Shown here in pieces: positions 7,584 to 17,100 of a stretch of DNA of 64,000 nucleotides. The notes beneath the pieces were generated by a model that worked only from the letters and a program-made list of their open reading frames with translations, made no database searches and was not told the origin of the DNA. Source of the stretch: CBDFHF01 sp965247565 (lineage in GTDB: Bacteria; Pseudomonadota; Gammaproteobacteria; Methylococcales; Methylomonadaceae). The translations under genes and the position numbers were made by a program. Position 1 is the stretch's first letter. Each line of letters opens with the position of its first letter. The stretch covers positions 1,984,001-2,048,000 of the forward strand of contig CBDFHF010000003.1 of the NCBI GenBank assembly GCA_965247565.1. Reading direction: 5' to 3'.

Positions 7584-7899
7584 AACAACACTAAGTGTTG
7601 GCTTATTAAAAAGGCTTTAATTTAGGAAAGCAGATTTATACTTTTACAAACTTGATGTAAAAGAGCGCGAAAACTGTCTTGAAAGTTATTATTTAATAAT
7701 ATAAGTATATGATATTCATATAATAAAATATTAATTTTTAAGTTTGTAGAGCTCTTGAGTTAAGTCGAGAAAATGTATTGTTTAATTAAACTAAGTTTTT
7801 AAATCAATTTAATTTGAAGAGAATTTTGCCAAAAACGTTTAATTTAACTGTCATTTTGATCATGAAATACAGTTTTTGGGTACGAGAAGTACAGTGTAG

Positions 7900-8949
7900 T
7901 TAATGAAACCAATGCGCCTGGCGTATACGTAAGTCCACTTTATCGCCTTTGTTAAGTTGTAAACGCTTAAATTGTTCATTTGGCATTTCGGCTAAAACCA
8001 CGGTTTCGCCATGACTGTGATCAATTTTAATCAGCTCGATGCGGATTAAAGCACCCAGGTGCTGCCAGTCTTTTAAAGTGGCGGATGCTTTAGTTTCATC
8101 GGTGGATTTGGTGATTTCAATATCATGCGGGCGAATATGAATGTGCGCCACTTTATCTGCCGGTGATGAAAAGGTCAGGCCAGTCGATTTTAACCAGGAG
8201 GTATCGACTTGGTCGGCTGTGAAAATATTGGTTTGACCAATAAACCGCGATACGAAAGCATTGCTGGGATGATCATAAATATCACTGGGTGAACCTTGCT
8301 GTTCAATACGGCCTTTATTTAACACCACCACCTGACTGGCAACTTCCATGGCTTCCTCTTGATCGTGGGTGACAAAAATACTGGTGACGTTCAATTCATG
8401 GTGCAGATTGCGTAGCCACTGCCGTAAATCTTTGCGTACACTAGCATCAAGTGCGCCAAACGGTTCGTCCAACAATAAAACCTTAGGTTCCACCGCCAAG
8501 GCGCGAGCCAAGGCTATACGTTGGCGCTGGCCACCGGATAATTGATCAGGAAAACGGTCATGCAACCAATCTAACTGCACCAACTCCAATAAAGCATGGG
8601 CTTTTTTTAGGATAATCGCGTCACTGGGACGCTGACTTTTTGGCTTTACTCGCAATCCGAAGGCCACATTGTCCAACACGGTCATGTGTCGAAATAAGGC
8701 ATAATGCTGGAATACAAAGCCAATGCCGCGGTGACTGACATGCTGCTCGGTGATGTCCTGCCCATTTAAAACAACCCGACCATAATCGGCTTGCTCAAGA
8801 CCAGCGATAACGCGCAGTAATGTGGTTTTGCCACAGCCGGAAGGACCGAGTAATGCCACCAGCTCGCCTTCTGGAATCTCTAGGTTGATATTGTCCAAGG
8901 CCGCAAACTGGCCGAAATTTTTACTGATGTCAGTAACTAAAATACTCAT
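7900..8949 (-). CDS. cysA: Sulfate/thiosulfate ABC transporter ATPase CysA
   Basis: A 349-aa ATPase with Walker A GPSGCGKTT, signature LSGGQRQR, Walker B VLLLDEPFGALD and the switch histidine in SIFVTHDQ. A C-terminal regulatory part (about residues 240-349) includes HIRPHDIEI, the TOBE-like segment typical of CysA. It powers sulfate or thiosulfate import through the CysT-CysW channel. It is the last gene of the leftward operon sbp-cysT-cysW-cysA and is separated from cysW by a 33-bp inverted-repeat element, which could lower its expression relative to cysW. Confidence 0.93.
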   Translation of the reverse strand: MSILVTDISKNFGQFAALDNINLEIPEGELVALLGPSGCGKTTLLRVIAGLEQADYGRVVLNGQDITEQHVSHRGIGFVFQHYALFRHMTVLDNVAFGLRVKPKSQRPSDAIILKKAHALLELVQLDWLHDRFPDQLSGGQRQRIALARALAVEPKVLLLDEPFGALDASVRKDLRQWLRNLHHELNVTSIFVTHDQEEAMEVASQVVVLNKGRIEQQGSPSDIYDHPSNAFVSRFIGQTNIFTADQVDTSWLKSTGLTFSSPADKVAHIHIRPHDIEITKSTDETKASATLKDWQHLGALIRIELIKIDHSHGETVVLAEMPNEQFKRLQLNKGDKVDLRIRQAHWFH

Positions 8950-8974
8950 AGTTGATGCCTCAAAAAATACAGTC

Positions 8975-9057
8975 GTAGGTTGGGTTAGGCGCTAGCCGTA
9001 ACCCAACATTAGTGGCTTCGATACGTTGGGTTACGGCTAGCGCCTAACCCAACCTAC
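8975..9057. repeat. 33-bp perfect inverted repeat (REP/MITE-like)
   Basis: Two 33-bp arms (8975-9007 and 9025-9057) are exact reverse complements around a 17-bp loop. Each begins at its outer end with GTAGGTTGGGTTAGGCG. The element sits between cysW and cysA in an otherwise tight operon. It looks like a dispersed intergenic repeat of the REP/MITE class, and in RNA it would form a very stable hairpin. Confidence 0.8.
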
Positions 9058-9065
9058 AGTGAAAA

Positions 9066-9938
9066 TCAGATCTGTTTAGCGCTTACCTTGCTTCCACTCC
9101 AGGACGTTTTCAAAATTAAAGTGACTATAGCTAAGCCAGCTAGAATCGAAGCGCCGGCGAAAGCGCCCACCGAGTTATATTCGTTATAGGTGGTTTCAAC
9201 TTGCAGAGGCAGTGTGTTGGTTAAGCCGCGAATGTGTCCTGATACCACCGACACCGCACCAAACTCACCCATTGCTCGGGCGTTACAAAGCAATACGCCA
9301 TAAAGCAATGCCCATTTGATATTGGGCAACGTGACTTGATAAAACGTTTTCCAGCCACTGGCACCTAAGGATAAGGCGGCTTCCTCTTCTTCACTGCCTA
9401 ATTCAAGCATTAAAGGGATTAGTTCACGGGCAACAAACGGAAAAGTAATGAATAAGGTCGCCAAGATAATGCCCGGAATAGCAAAGATGATTTTAATATC
9501 ATGGTCCGCCAGCCATTCTCCAAACCAACCTTGACTGCCAAATACCAAGACAAAAATTAAACCGGAGATGACCGGCGACACCGAGAACGGCAGATCGATT
9601 AAAGTGGTGAGTAAGCTTTTGCCCCGAAATTCAAAACGGGTGATCGCCCAGGCGGCGGCTACACCAAAGATGGTATTTAATGGCACAGTAGCCATAGCTA
9701 CTAGCAAGGTTAATTTAATAGCGGCGAGATTATCGGGTTCAATGAGTGCCGACCAGTAAGCTTGCCAGCCTTTGGCAAAAGCTTGAACCAGAATTAAAAT
9801 TAATGGTACACATAAAAATAAGCCAATAAATCCCAGGGCAATGGCTGTCAATGTCCAGCGTACCCAATCTGGATCTTGCAATGCTTTTCTATGCGGTTCA
9901 TTTTTGATGGCAGGCGGTGTGGTTGCAATAGCATTCAT
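9066..9938 (-). CDS. cysW: Sulfate ABC transporter permease CysW
   Basis: A 290-aa inner-membrane permease with about six membrane helices after a short cytoplasmic N-terminus. The EAA loop, EEEAALSLGASGWKTFYQVTLPNI, is the docking site for the CysA ATPase. The GEFGAVSVVSGHIRGLTNTLPLQVE ending is typical of CysW. It pairs with CysT to form the sulfate channel. The gap from the cysT stop is 9 bp, so the genes are co-transcribed and probably translationally coupled. Confidence 0.93.
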   Translation of the reverse strand: MNAIATTPPAIKNEPHRKALQDPDWVRWTLTAIALGFIGLFLCVPLILILVQAFAKGWQAYWSALIEPDNLAAIKLTLLVAMATVPLNTIFGVAAAWAITRFEFRGKSLLTTLIDLPFSVSPVISGLIFVLVFGSQGWFGEWLADHDIKIIFAIPGIILATLFITFPFVARELIPLMLELGSEEEEAALSLGASGWKTFYQVTLPNIKWALLYGVLLCNARAMGEFGAVSVVSGHIRGLTNTLPLQVETTYNEYNSVGAFAGASILAGLAIVTLILKTSWSGSKVSAKQI

Positions 9939-9947
9939 ACGAGTCTC

Positions 9948-10775
9948 CTAAAGTTGTCCAGAGCGCCTGCGCACCCAGAGTTGCAGTAGGTTAATAATTA
10001 GCAGCAACAGGAACGATATAACTAGCATGGTCAAAGCAATGGCTGTGGCGCCCGGAATGTCGTATTGTTCCAGCTTGGTGATGATTAACAACGGCACAAT
10101 TTCCGAGATATAGGGCATATTGCCGGCAATAAAAATCACTGAACCATACTCGCCAACGCCTCTGGCGAAGGCTAAAGCAAAACCGGTTAACAAAGCCGTG
10201 AAAATATTGGGAAAAATAACTTTGGTAAAAGTTTGCAACCGGCTTGCTCCTAAGCTCGAGGCGGCTTCTTCCATGGTGGAATCAAACTCTTTTAGCACCG
10301 GCTCTACGGTGCGCACTACAAACGGAATGCTGATGAAAATGAGTGCTACCACAATCCCTAAGGGCTTAAAGGCGACTTGCACAGAAAAGTTCTCCAACAG
10401 AAACTTACCCAACGCTCCGCCGGGTTGAAAGATGGTGGCTAATACCACACCTGCTACTGCAGTAGGTAAAGCGAAGGGCAGATCGATTAATGCATCAATG
10501 ATTTTTTTTCCGACGAAGCTATAGCGCACCATGACCCAAGCGATAATAAATCCAAAGATGCTAGCTATAGCCCCAGCAACCAGAGCGGTAGTAAAGCTGA
10601 CTCTGAACGCCGATAGCACTCGCCGACTACCGAGGATGTGAGTATAGGCCGCCCAATCCAGTTTAAAACTTTGGAGAACTAACGTGCTAAGTGGGATCAG
10701 CACAATTAATCCCACATAGAATAAAGTGAAGCCAAGGGTAGGGCGAAAGCCCGGCATAATGTTACTTTGTCTCAT
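9948..10775 (-). CDS. cysT: Sulfate ABC transporter permease CysT
   Basis: A 275-aa permease with the typical N-terminal LGFTLFYVGLIVLIPLSTLVLQ helix, an EAA loop (MEEAASSLGASRLQTFTKVIFPNI) and the GVGEYGSVIFIAGNMPYISEI segment characteristic of CysT (CysU). It forms a heterodimer with CysW. It lies downstream of sbp, separated by a 136-bp gap that contains a second inverted-repeat element. Confidence 0.93.
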   Translation of the reverse strand: MRQSNIMPGFRPTLGFTLFYVGLIVLIPLSTLVLQSFKLDWAAYTHILGSRRVLSAFRVSFTTALVAGAIASIFGFIIAWVMVRYSFVGKKIIDALIDLPFALPTAVAGVVLATIFQPGGALGKFLLENFSVQVAFKPLGIVVALIFISIPFVVRTVEPVLKEFDSTMEEAASSLGASRLQTFTKVIFPNIFTALLTGFALAFARGVGEYGSVIFIAGNMPYISEIVPLLIITKLEQYDIPGATAIALTMLVISFLLLLIINLLQLWVRRRSGQL

Positions 10776-10806
10776 AATCGGAAAAAGCTAGTATACAAGT
10801 TAAGGG

Positions 10807-10895
10807 TCGGGTTACGCTGCATCTGACGAGGAATAAATGCGCTTAGGCAGGAGAGGTTCTTTACTATGCATCCTTGCCGCCCTGACGTAACCCGA
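10807..10895. repeat. Inverted repeat between sbp and cysT
   Basis: TCGGGTTACG (10807-10816) is the reverse complement of CGTAACCCGA (10886-10895). The GGGTTACG ends resemble those of the 8975-9057 element, so the two may be related dispersed repeats that inserted twice into one operon. Confidence 0.5.
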
Positions 10896-10911
10896 ATTCT
10901 TTAATGTTGGT

Positions 10912-11922
10912 TTACTTGCCTTGCAAATAGATCTCATCGAAGATGCCATCATCAGCAAAGTGTTTTTCTTGGACTTTAGTCCAGCCACCCAAATTATCGA
11001 TTTTCACTAACTCCAGCGGTTGAAACTGCTTGGCAAATTTAGCGGCAATTTCAGGGTCGGACGGACGGTAGTAGTTTTTACCGATGATTTCTTGGCCTTC
11101 TTTACTGTACAAATATTTAAGATATTCCGTAGCGACCTCAACCGTACCGTGCTTGCGGGCCACATCTTCTACGACAGCAACTGGTGGTTCAGTCAAAATG
11201 CTTAAGGAGGGTGTAACGATTTCATACTTGTCGGCACCGAATTCATTTAGTACTAAATACGCTTCGTTTTCCCAGGTAATCAGCACATCACCAATTTCTC
11301 GTTCCACGAAACTGGTGGTCGAGCCACGAGCACCGGTGTCTAAAACGGACGCATTTTTAAATAATTTACCGACAAAATCTTTGGCAGCTGCTTCATCATT
11401 GTTATTGTGTTTAAGGGCGTAACTCCACGCCGCCAGATAATTCCAACGCGCTCCGCCTGATGTTTTAGGGTTGGGGGTAACGATGCTGACATCGGTTTTA
11501 ATCAGGTCATTCCAGTCTTTGATGCCTTTAGGATTACCTTTGCGTACCACGAACACAATTGTTGAGGTGTAAGGCGAACTGTTACCGGGTAATAAACTTT
11601 GCCAGTTTTCCGGAATTAATTTACGTACTTTGTACAATTGGTCGATGTCAAAAGCCACCGCTAGCGTCACCACATCCGCTTCAAGCCCGTCTAATACGGC
11701 TCGGGCTTGCTTGCCGCCACCGCCGTGTGATTGGTTAACAGTCACTTTGTCACCGGTTTTGGCTTGCCAGTATTTAATAAAAGCCGGATTAAATTCTTTG
11801 TACAATTCGCGGGTTGGGTCATAAGACACGTTGAGCAGGTTAATGTCGGCGGCGCGGACATCGGTTGCAGCCGCAACAGCAAGCGCGGCTGCACATAAAA
11901 CGGTAATAAATTTGTTGTTCAT
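10912..11922 (-). CDS. sbp: Periplasmic sulfate-binding protein
   Basis: A 336-aa protein with a signal peptide (ending DVRA) and the sulfate-binding family signatures NVSYDPTRELYKEFN, QSHGGGGKQARAVLDGLEADVVTLA and TPNPKTSGGARWNYLAAW. It captures sulfate or thiosulfate in the periplasm and delivers it to CysT-CysW-CysA. Its length is normal for the family. The porin just upstream in the operon would supply the outer-membrane step. Confidence 0.94.
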   Translation of the reverse strand: MNNKFITVLCAAALAVAAATDVRAADINLLNVSYDPTRELYKEFNPAFIKYWQAKTGDKVTVNQSHGGGGKQARAVLDGLEADVVTLAVAFDIDQLYKVRKLIPENWQSLLPGNSSPYTSTIVFVVRKGNPKGIKDWNDLIKTDVSIVTPNPKTSGGARWNYLAAWSYALKHNNNDEAAAKDFVGKLFKNASVLDTGARGSTTSFVEREIGDVLITWENEAYLVLNEFGADKYEIVTPSLSILTEPPVAVVEDVARKHGTVEVATEYLKYLYSKEGQEIIGKNYYRPSDPEIAAKFAKQFQPLELVKIDNLGGWTKVQEKHFADDGIFDEIYLQGK

Positions 11923-11946
11923 AACGATAAATCCTAATGGTTACAG

Positions 11947-13473
11947 TTAATATGACAATTGAAAACGAGTTGCGAAGACATGCTCTGTCTCGCGATCACC
12001 ACCTTTAGACGCTGAGGCGCCGCCATCAAAACTGGTTTGTTCATAATCGGCTCTGATTAGCGCATAAGAATTCAGATACCAGTTGGCACCAATTGTCCAG
12101 GCGGTGGCGTGTTGAGCCGATTGGGTTGGGTCAAGTATCTTGAAGGTGCCTTCGTCTATGTCCATTTCCGTCCAGCGGGCCGCCAGCTGCAATGCTCCCC
12201 AGTGACCATTCAACGGGTTGAAGTCCTGAATGGGTTTGACTGCGCCAAAGCTGTTGTCTTCGCCGGTTAGCACATAGGAGGCAAATACCTGCCAAGCTGT
12301 ATTGTCTTGTCTAACATTAATAGATTTTTTGGCCTTGTCTTTACCGACCAGAGTTTGAGACGAAGCCACATACTCCGCCATGACCCCAAATGGTCCTGCG
12401 TACCAGTAAGCTTGTGGATATATACGGTAGTGATCGCCATCACTGACGGGTGCCGCGTTTTTGCCGTAGGTTTTTGTATAGTCGAGATAAGTATTTCTGC
12501 CCAAAGCGGTAGCTTGGGATTTCAATGCTTGCTTATGTGGATCGCCTATTGTACCCGCCACACCAATGCCTAGTCCTTCCAGCCAACTAAAGCCAGTATG
12601 TTGGAATGGATGCGCAAACAATCGGCCAACAAACTCTTTATCATCGTCGAGATCTTTAGAGTCATAGTTGGGGCTGCCGTCATCTCCGGAGCCATTCATC
12701 ACGCCGACTTGATAGATGAAGGTATTTCTGGAGTCGATAGGGCCTGCGACCGTTTCTGTTTTGTAGCCTGGTTTTGAAAATGCACCATGCAGTTGTATGC
12801 CAACGTCGCGGTTACTGGCTAAATACGTGGGGAAAGCTCTTTCAAGGAAAGTGCCGTCTGAGTCGCCTTGTAAGCGTTCAAGGCTGAGTGAAGGTTTAAA
12901 TTTACCTACCAGTAAGCTAGCTTCAGGCAAATAGGCATAATCCAAGTAGGCATCCGGTAAAATATTGCCACTGGCAGCGAAATCCGGCATGATCTTGTAG
13001 TAAATATGTTTAAACACTTTACCTTCCAACCAGACCCGCGCCTGTTTTAATTCAAAACGATCTGTCGATTTTTGGTTGTCATCCTCTGAATAAAAATGGC
13101 TATCACTCTGCACGGCGCCACGGATACGAACTTCATGTTGGCCATCTTGAGAGGCAATCCTGAATCCATTTCCACCCGCTTCAAATTTAGGTAGTTTTTT
13201 AAAATTACTGGTATTGACTTCGTCCTGAACTTCTAATTTGCGCTCCAGCGTGTTGACTTTACTGGTTAGTTTTTGCACTTCAGGGTTTAAAGCAGGTTCA
13301 CTTGTCGCAGTTGCCGGTGTTGTTACACCGACTTTATCGAGCAGCTCCAGGCGTTTTTCCAGTTCGCGTATCCGGCGCTCTAGCGCCTCGGTATCGGCGG
13401 CATTGGCAACGGGAATGCCGACCAAGGCAAGTTGAATGACACTGGCCAAGGCATTACGTCGAAAGTAAGTCAT
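11947..13473 (-). CDS. OprO/OprP-type anion-selective porin
   Basis: A 508-aa outer-membrane protein with a signal peptide (ending PVANA), a periplasmic coiled coil (about residues 29-90, EALERRIRELEKRLELLDK and KLTSKVNTLERKLEVQ) and a beta barrel ending in the terminal aromatic ATRFQLSY. Motifs such as RFELKQARVWLEGKV, YLDYAYLPEASLLVGKFKPSLSLERL and WTIGANWYLNSYALIRADYE are those of the phosphate-selective porin O/P family. Its place directly before sbp suggests the pore serves sulfate here; the substrate is inferred from context. A 24-bp gap to sbp supports an operon. Confidence 0.85.
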   Translation of the reverse strand: MTYFRRNALASVIQLALVGIPVANAADTEALERRIRELEKRLELLDKVGVTTPATATSEPALNPEVQKLTSKVNTLERKLEVQDEVNTSNFKKLPKFEAGGNGFRIASQDGQHEVRIRGAVQSDSHFYSEDDNQKSTDRFELKQARVWLEGKVFKHIYYKIMPDFAASGNILPDAYLDYAYLPEASLLVGKFKPSLSLERLQGDSDGTFLERAFPTYLASNRDVGIQLHGAFSKPGYKTETVAGPIDSRNTFIYQVGVMNGSGDDGSPNYDSKDLDDDKEFVGRLFAHPFQHTGFSWLEGLGIGVAGTIGDPHKQALKSQATALGRNTYLDYTKTYGKNAAPVSDGDHYRIYPQAYWYAGPFGVMAEYVASSQTLVGKDKAKKSINVRQDNTAWQVFASYVLTGEDNSFGAVKPIQDFNPLNGHWGALQLAARWTEMDIDEGTFKILDPTQSAQHATAWTIGANWYLNSYALIRADYEQTSFDGGASASKGGDRETEHVFATRFQLSY

Positions 13474-13572
13474 TTTAAAATCCTCGTGATTTTTGGACTT
13501 CCAGTTATCCGGTTAGACCAGGTGATTTAAATTTGTGATCGCCGCTGTTTACGGTAGATTGAAATGAGTTGT

Positions 13573-13752
13573 TTAATGGTTGTTAGCTTCAAAACGTATC
13601 TTTTCTTTACGCTCAATCTGCACCACTCGACCTTCATGGACGATAATTTCAACCGAGCCAAATCGGATGTCCTGCAAAATCTTGGCAATCTGATTGAGTA
13701 CGTCGGATGTCCGCAACCCTTTAGTAATCTTTCTGTCGATGTCCGCTGCCAT
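13573..13752 (-). CDS. DUF2292 (YezD-family) small protein
   Basis: This 59-aa frame begins MAADIDRKITKGL and contains DIRFGSVEIIVHEGRVVQIE followed by RKEKIRF. That is the compact DUF2292/YezD signature, seen beside sulfate assimilation genes in many bacteria. An AGGAGA ribosome site lies 7 bp upstream of the ATG. It is the first gene of the sulfate operon, 99 bp before the porin. The biochemical role of the family is not known to me; the conserved context implies a part in sulfur metabolism. It is cytoplasmic, with no signal peptide. Confidence 0.85.
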   Translation of the reverse strand: MAADIDRKITKGLRTSDVLNQIAKILQDIRFGSVEIIVHEGRVVQIERKEKIRFEANNH

Positions 13753-13897
13753 AGGCCGATCTCCTGGATTTTTCTAGCGTGATTGCAGTAGGTTGAGCTT
13801 TAGCGGTGCGTATGATTGACTGATGAAGGATTAACAACACCCACCGCTGCTGCTTGAGCAACATTTTAGGTAGATAGGGTTGTTTGTTGAAACGATG

Positions 13898-13921
13898 AAT
13901 TTAGATGTAAATATCTAAATT
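13898..13921. promoter_or_regulatory. AT-rich dyad, possible regulator site
   Basis: AATTTAGAT (13898-13906), a 6-bp centre and ATCTAAATT (13913-13921) form a perfect 9-bp dyad about 150 bp upstream of the DUF2292 start. CysB sites are AT-rich but poorly conserved, so a CysB assignment is only a guess. Confidence 0.35.
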
Positions 13922-13980
13922 TAAGATATGTGGCTTGCGGGTGATCCCAATCCAAACAGAAAGTAAGCTTATTTATTGAC

Positions 13981-14060
13981 AGTCTATGAGACCAAAGACC
14001 GCTCTGTTGTTGGTTAGCTCGTGGCGGGTATCACGAGTCGCTAAGTTACTTTGACAGACT
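13981..14060. other. Possible structured RNA element
   Basis: TTAG+CTCGTG (14014-14023) pairs with CACGAG (14032-14037) and CTAA (14041-14044), with a 3-nt bulge and an 8-nt loop. AGTCT (13981-13985) and AGACT (14056-14060) can close an outer stem. The fold works on either strand. It may be a leader element of the sulfate operon or the 3' end of the channel transcript. It matches no riboswitch class I can recall. Confidence 0.3.
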
Positions 14061-14105
14061 AAAGCTAACTTTCTGGTAAAGGATGAGAATTCTCCTGGAT
14101 GGGTG

Positions 14106-17100
14106 TTATTTACTGGGTTCAATATTTAAATAACTACTATTCGAGCTAATTTCGCTGTTAATTTCCTCATCATTCCGTTCGACAGTATGCCGGACATGCA
14201 CGTCCCTCTGCGGAAAAGGAATTTCGATGTGATGTTCGCGGAATGCTTTTTCCAAGCGCAGATGCAGATCGTGTGTCGCGCGAAGACGGTTGCCCAATTC
14301 GCCTACAAAGATTCGGATAGAAAAATTTAAAGCGCTTTCGCCGAAGCCCATAAATAAGACACTGGGTTCAGGGTCTGACAGCACTAACGGGGTTGAGCGC
14401 ACTGTGTCGATCATGACTTTATATGCCTTGTCAACGTCGCTGTTATAGGCAATCCCGATGGGGATGACCACGCGGGTGATGGCGTCAGATAAGGTCCAGT
14501 TAACTAACTGACTGGTAATAAAAGTTTTGTTGGGGACGATCAGCTCTTTCTGGTCAAAATCGATCAGGGTGGTGGCGCGCATTTGAATGCGGCTGACTCT
14601 ACCATCGACATTGCCAATGGTGACGGTATCGCCAACTCGAATAGGCCGTTCAAACAGTAAAATTATACCGGAGACCAGATTAGCAAAAATTTCCTGTAAG
14701 CCGAATCCCAAGCCTACAGTCAGCGCAGCTACAAGCCATTGTACCTGCGACCAGTTTCCGCCTAGCTCGTTTGCCACGCTGATAAATCCTATCGATACAA
14801 GCAAATACTTGGCCAGTTGATTAACAGCATAACGCCCGCCTGCTTCAATGGCAAAACGTCTGAATACTAGCAACTCCATTAATGCAGAGAAGTTGCGCAC
14901 CGACACTACGGCTATAAACACAAACAAACTTGCCAGAAACAGATTGGTTAAGGTTATCGGTTGATGTTCGATTTGATGATCTGTGGTGGTCACCTGATGT
15001 TGCCAAAGCACAATGTGATCCAGGAACGAAAAGGCCGGTAATATGTTTTTCCAGATCATCCAAAAGCCTGTAAACAAGCTAAAGCCGATGGCGACATGGA
15101 GTAGTTGTAGGGTTTGAGCGTTGATCTTGGGTATGTCGATAAGTTGTTCTTCGTTAGGTATAGAAAGAGACTCTTCAACACCCACGGAAGCAGATTTTTC
15201 AACAAGTGCTGCCTTACGTTTCTGGCGGGCATTTTTTATCGCCAGTTGTCTGTTTACAAGGGTTAACCAGCGTAAAACCATTTCGTGAGCCAGTGCAATT
15301 AAAAAGATTAAGCGCAGGGTGATGACGAATTTTTGTTGCAACTCCAAAGCGCTTAAATAGTAACCTGCCACTGCGAAGCCAATAATAACTAACGGTGTAC
15401 AAATGATGGCGCTATACCAGATATATCGGGATTTGCTAATCCAGCTATCGGGATGTGTTTGAACATAATCACTGGCCAAGCCGGTATCGGGTTTTATTAA
15501 TCGGCCTAAAAAAACCATCATGGCTAGCATAAGGATAATGAGTGCCAAACGACCCCATGTATCGCCGTGGGCTGACAGACTGGCATCACTGGTACTACCA
15601 ATAATAAATAGCGCCGGTACGCTTATAAAGCGTAACCAGGACAATTGCTTACATAGCAAAGCTGCTTTTTCTGTACTCCATTGAAAATGTTTGCGGGCAA
15701 TGCCTTTCGGTGTGGTTAAGCGATAAAAAAACTGTACAAAAAACAACGGCGGTGACGCACCCTGCAAGCCTTGACCAATGGCCTTACTGAAATCGGAAAC
15801 GTGTGGATTATTGTTGAACACCCCACCTAAAAAATACATTACTAAGGGTAAAGGCAGTATTAAAACCAGGGTGTACGCTAGGGCTTTGAGCGTGTAATAA
15901 AAATTATCCGAATAAATCTTGTCAACCTGCTGGGCAATAACGGTTAATTGCTGTTTTGCCCAGTTGCGGCCTAGCCAAACCAATGCCAGACCCATTGCTG
16001 CGAGGATAGCTAAAAAAGTATGTCGGGCTAGAATCGTCATGGTGTCTTTGCCCAGGGTTAGCCAGTTAAGCGGCGATAGTAGCCATTTGCCAGAGTGGTA
16101 AAGTCCGGCAAGAAAATCTGTATTAACCGCTTCAGAACTGGGCACCCATAACAAACGCTCATCCAGAAAAATGGCAAATTTATTCGCCTGATCTGTCATT
16201 TGCTGGATAGCGAAATCCAAGTCGCCTAAAGTGCGTAGATAGGCGGTATCAGCAATCAATAGTTTGTTGAGCAGGTCTTTTTGGCTGTTTAGCAACAACC
16301 GAAGTTCAGCTTGAATCATCATGCGTTGCTCGGTCGGTAACTGCGGATCGACTTGTTTTGCAATCAACGATTTCAGTTCGACATCGATGTCAGCATGTGT
16401 TTTTAAACGGTCTTCAACTTTAAACTGTTCAAGACTGGTAAGCGCGGTTTCGTTTTGAATGGTTTGCGACTGTAAATCCATAACGTAACTTGATAATTTA
16501 CGTCGTTGTTCTCGCAAAATTTTGCCTAAAGCGGGACTTAATCCGGCAAGGCTGATTTTTTTTTCTGCACTTTTAAAGTCGCTGATAATTTCTTCCGTTT
16601 TGGCATCGACTTGAGTTTTTTGTTCGTTGTATTGATCGGTTTTTGCGCTGATCTTCTGAAGCTCACGGCCGTATTGGATATTTTCCCGAGTGATTGCCTG
16701 GATAATTTGATGTTTACCGGTTAGCTCTTTTTCTGTTTGGCTCAAAGCATCTTGCATTTCTTTGGCTTGTTGCTGGCGCAGCTCCGAAACAGTGGATTCA
16801 ATCGCTTGAATAATCGGATTCAAGGCGGTCTTTTGCAAGGAGAGTAACTGTAATTCGGTTTTGAGCAATTCAACTCTGGCCGGATTGCTGATGGCTTCAA
16901 CGTCCAGCATTTTTAACTCGGCAGCGCGAGCGGCTGTCTGGGTTTTTAGATAATCTTGTTGCGCTTCCATTTGTAGGTCGGAGCTTGTGATCGCTGTAGA
17001 GGATTGGAGCTTTTTTTCAGCAGCTTCAATAGCTTGCTTGATGGCCACGGTTTGTTCTCTAATTAACTGAGGCCGTGTGTTTTGTAACGCTAACTCGGTT

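Larger units (their letters stand above)
6890..7899. other. AT-rich 1 kb gap with several dyads
   Basis: No long reading frame is present. The gap lies between the start of the surface-cluster operon (minus strand) and the 3' end of cysA. It holds four inverted repeats, listed separately, and one possible 18-codon frame. The density of dyads suggests a regulatory region for the surface cluster. Confidence 0.6.
13753..14105. other. Sulfate operon upstream region
   Basis: No gene is seen here. The gap lies between the DUF2292 start and the 3' end of the mechanosensitive channel gene, so it should contain the sulfate operon promoter and any CysB site. It holds an AT-rich dyad (13898-13921) and a nested inverted repeat (13981-14060), both described separately. 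Confidence 0.6.

Noticed and set aside
13564..13782. 72-aa frame on the + strand
   Set aside because: It is antisense to the DUF2292 gene, which has a clear family signature and ribosome site.
13981..14060. c-di-GMP or SAM riboswitch
   Set aside because: The known conserved core sequences of those riboswitches are absent.
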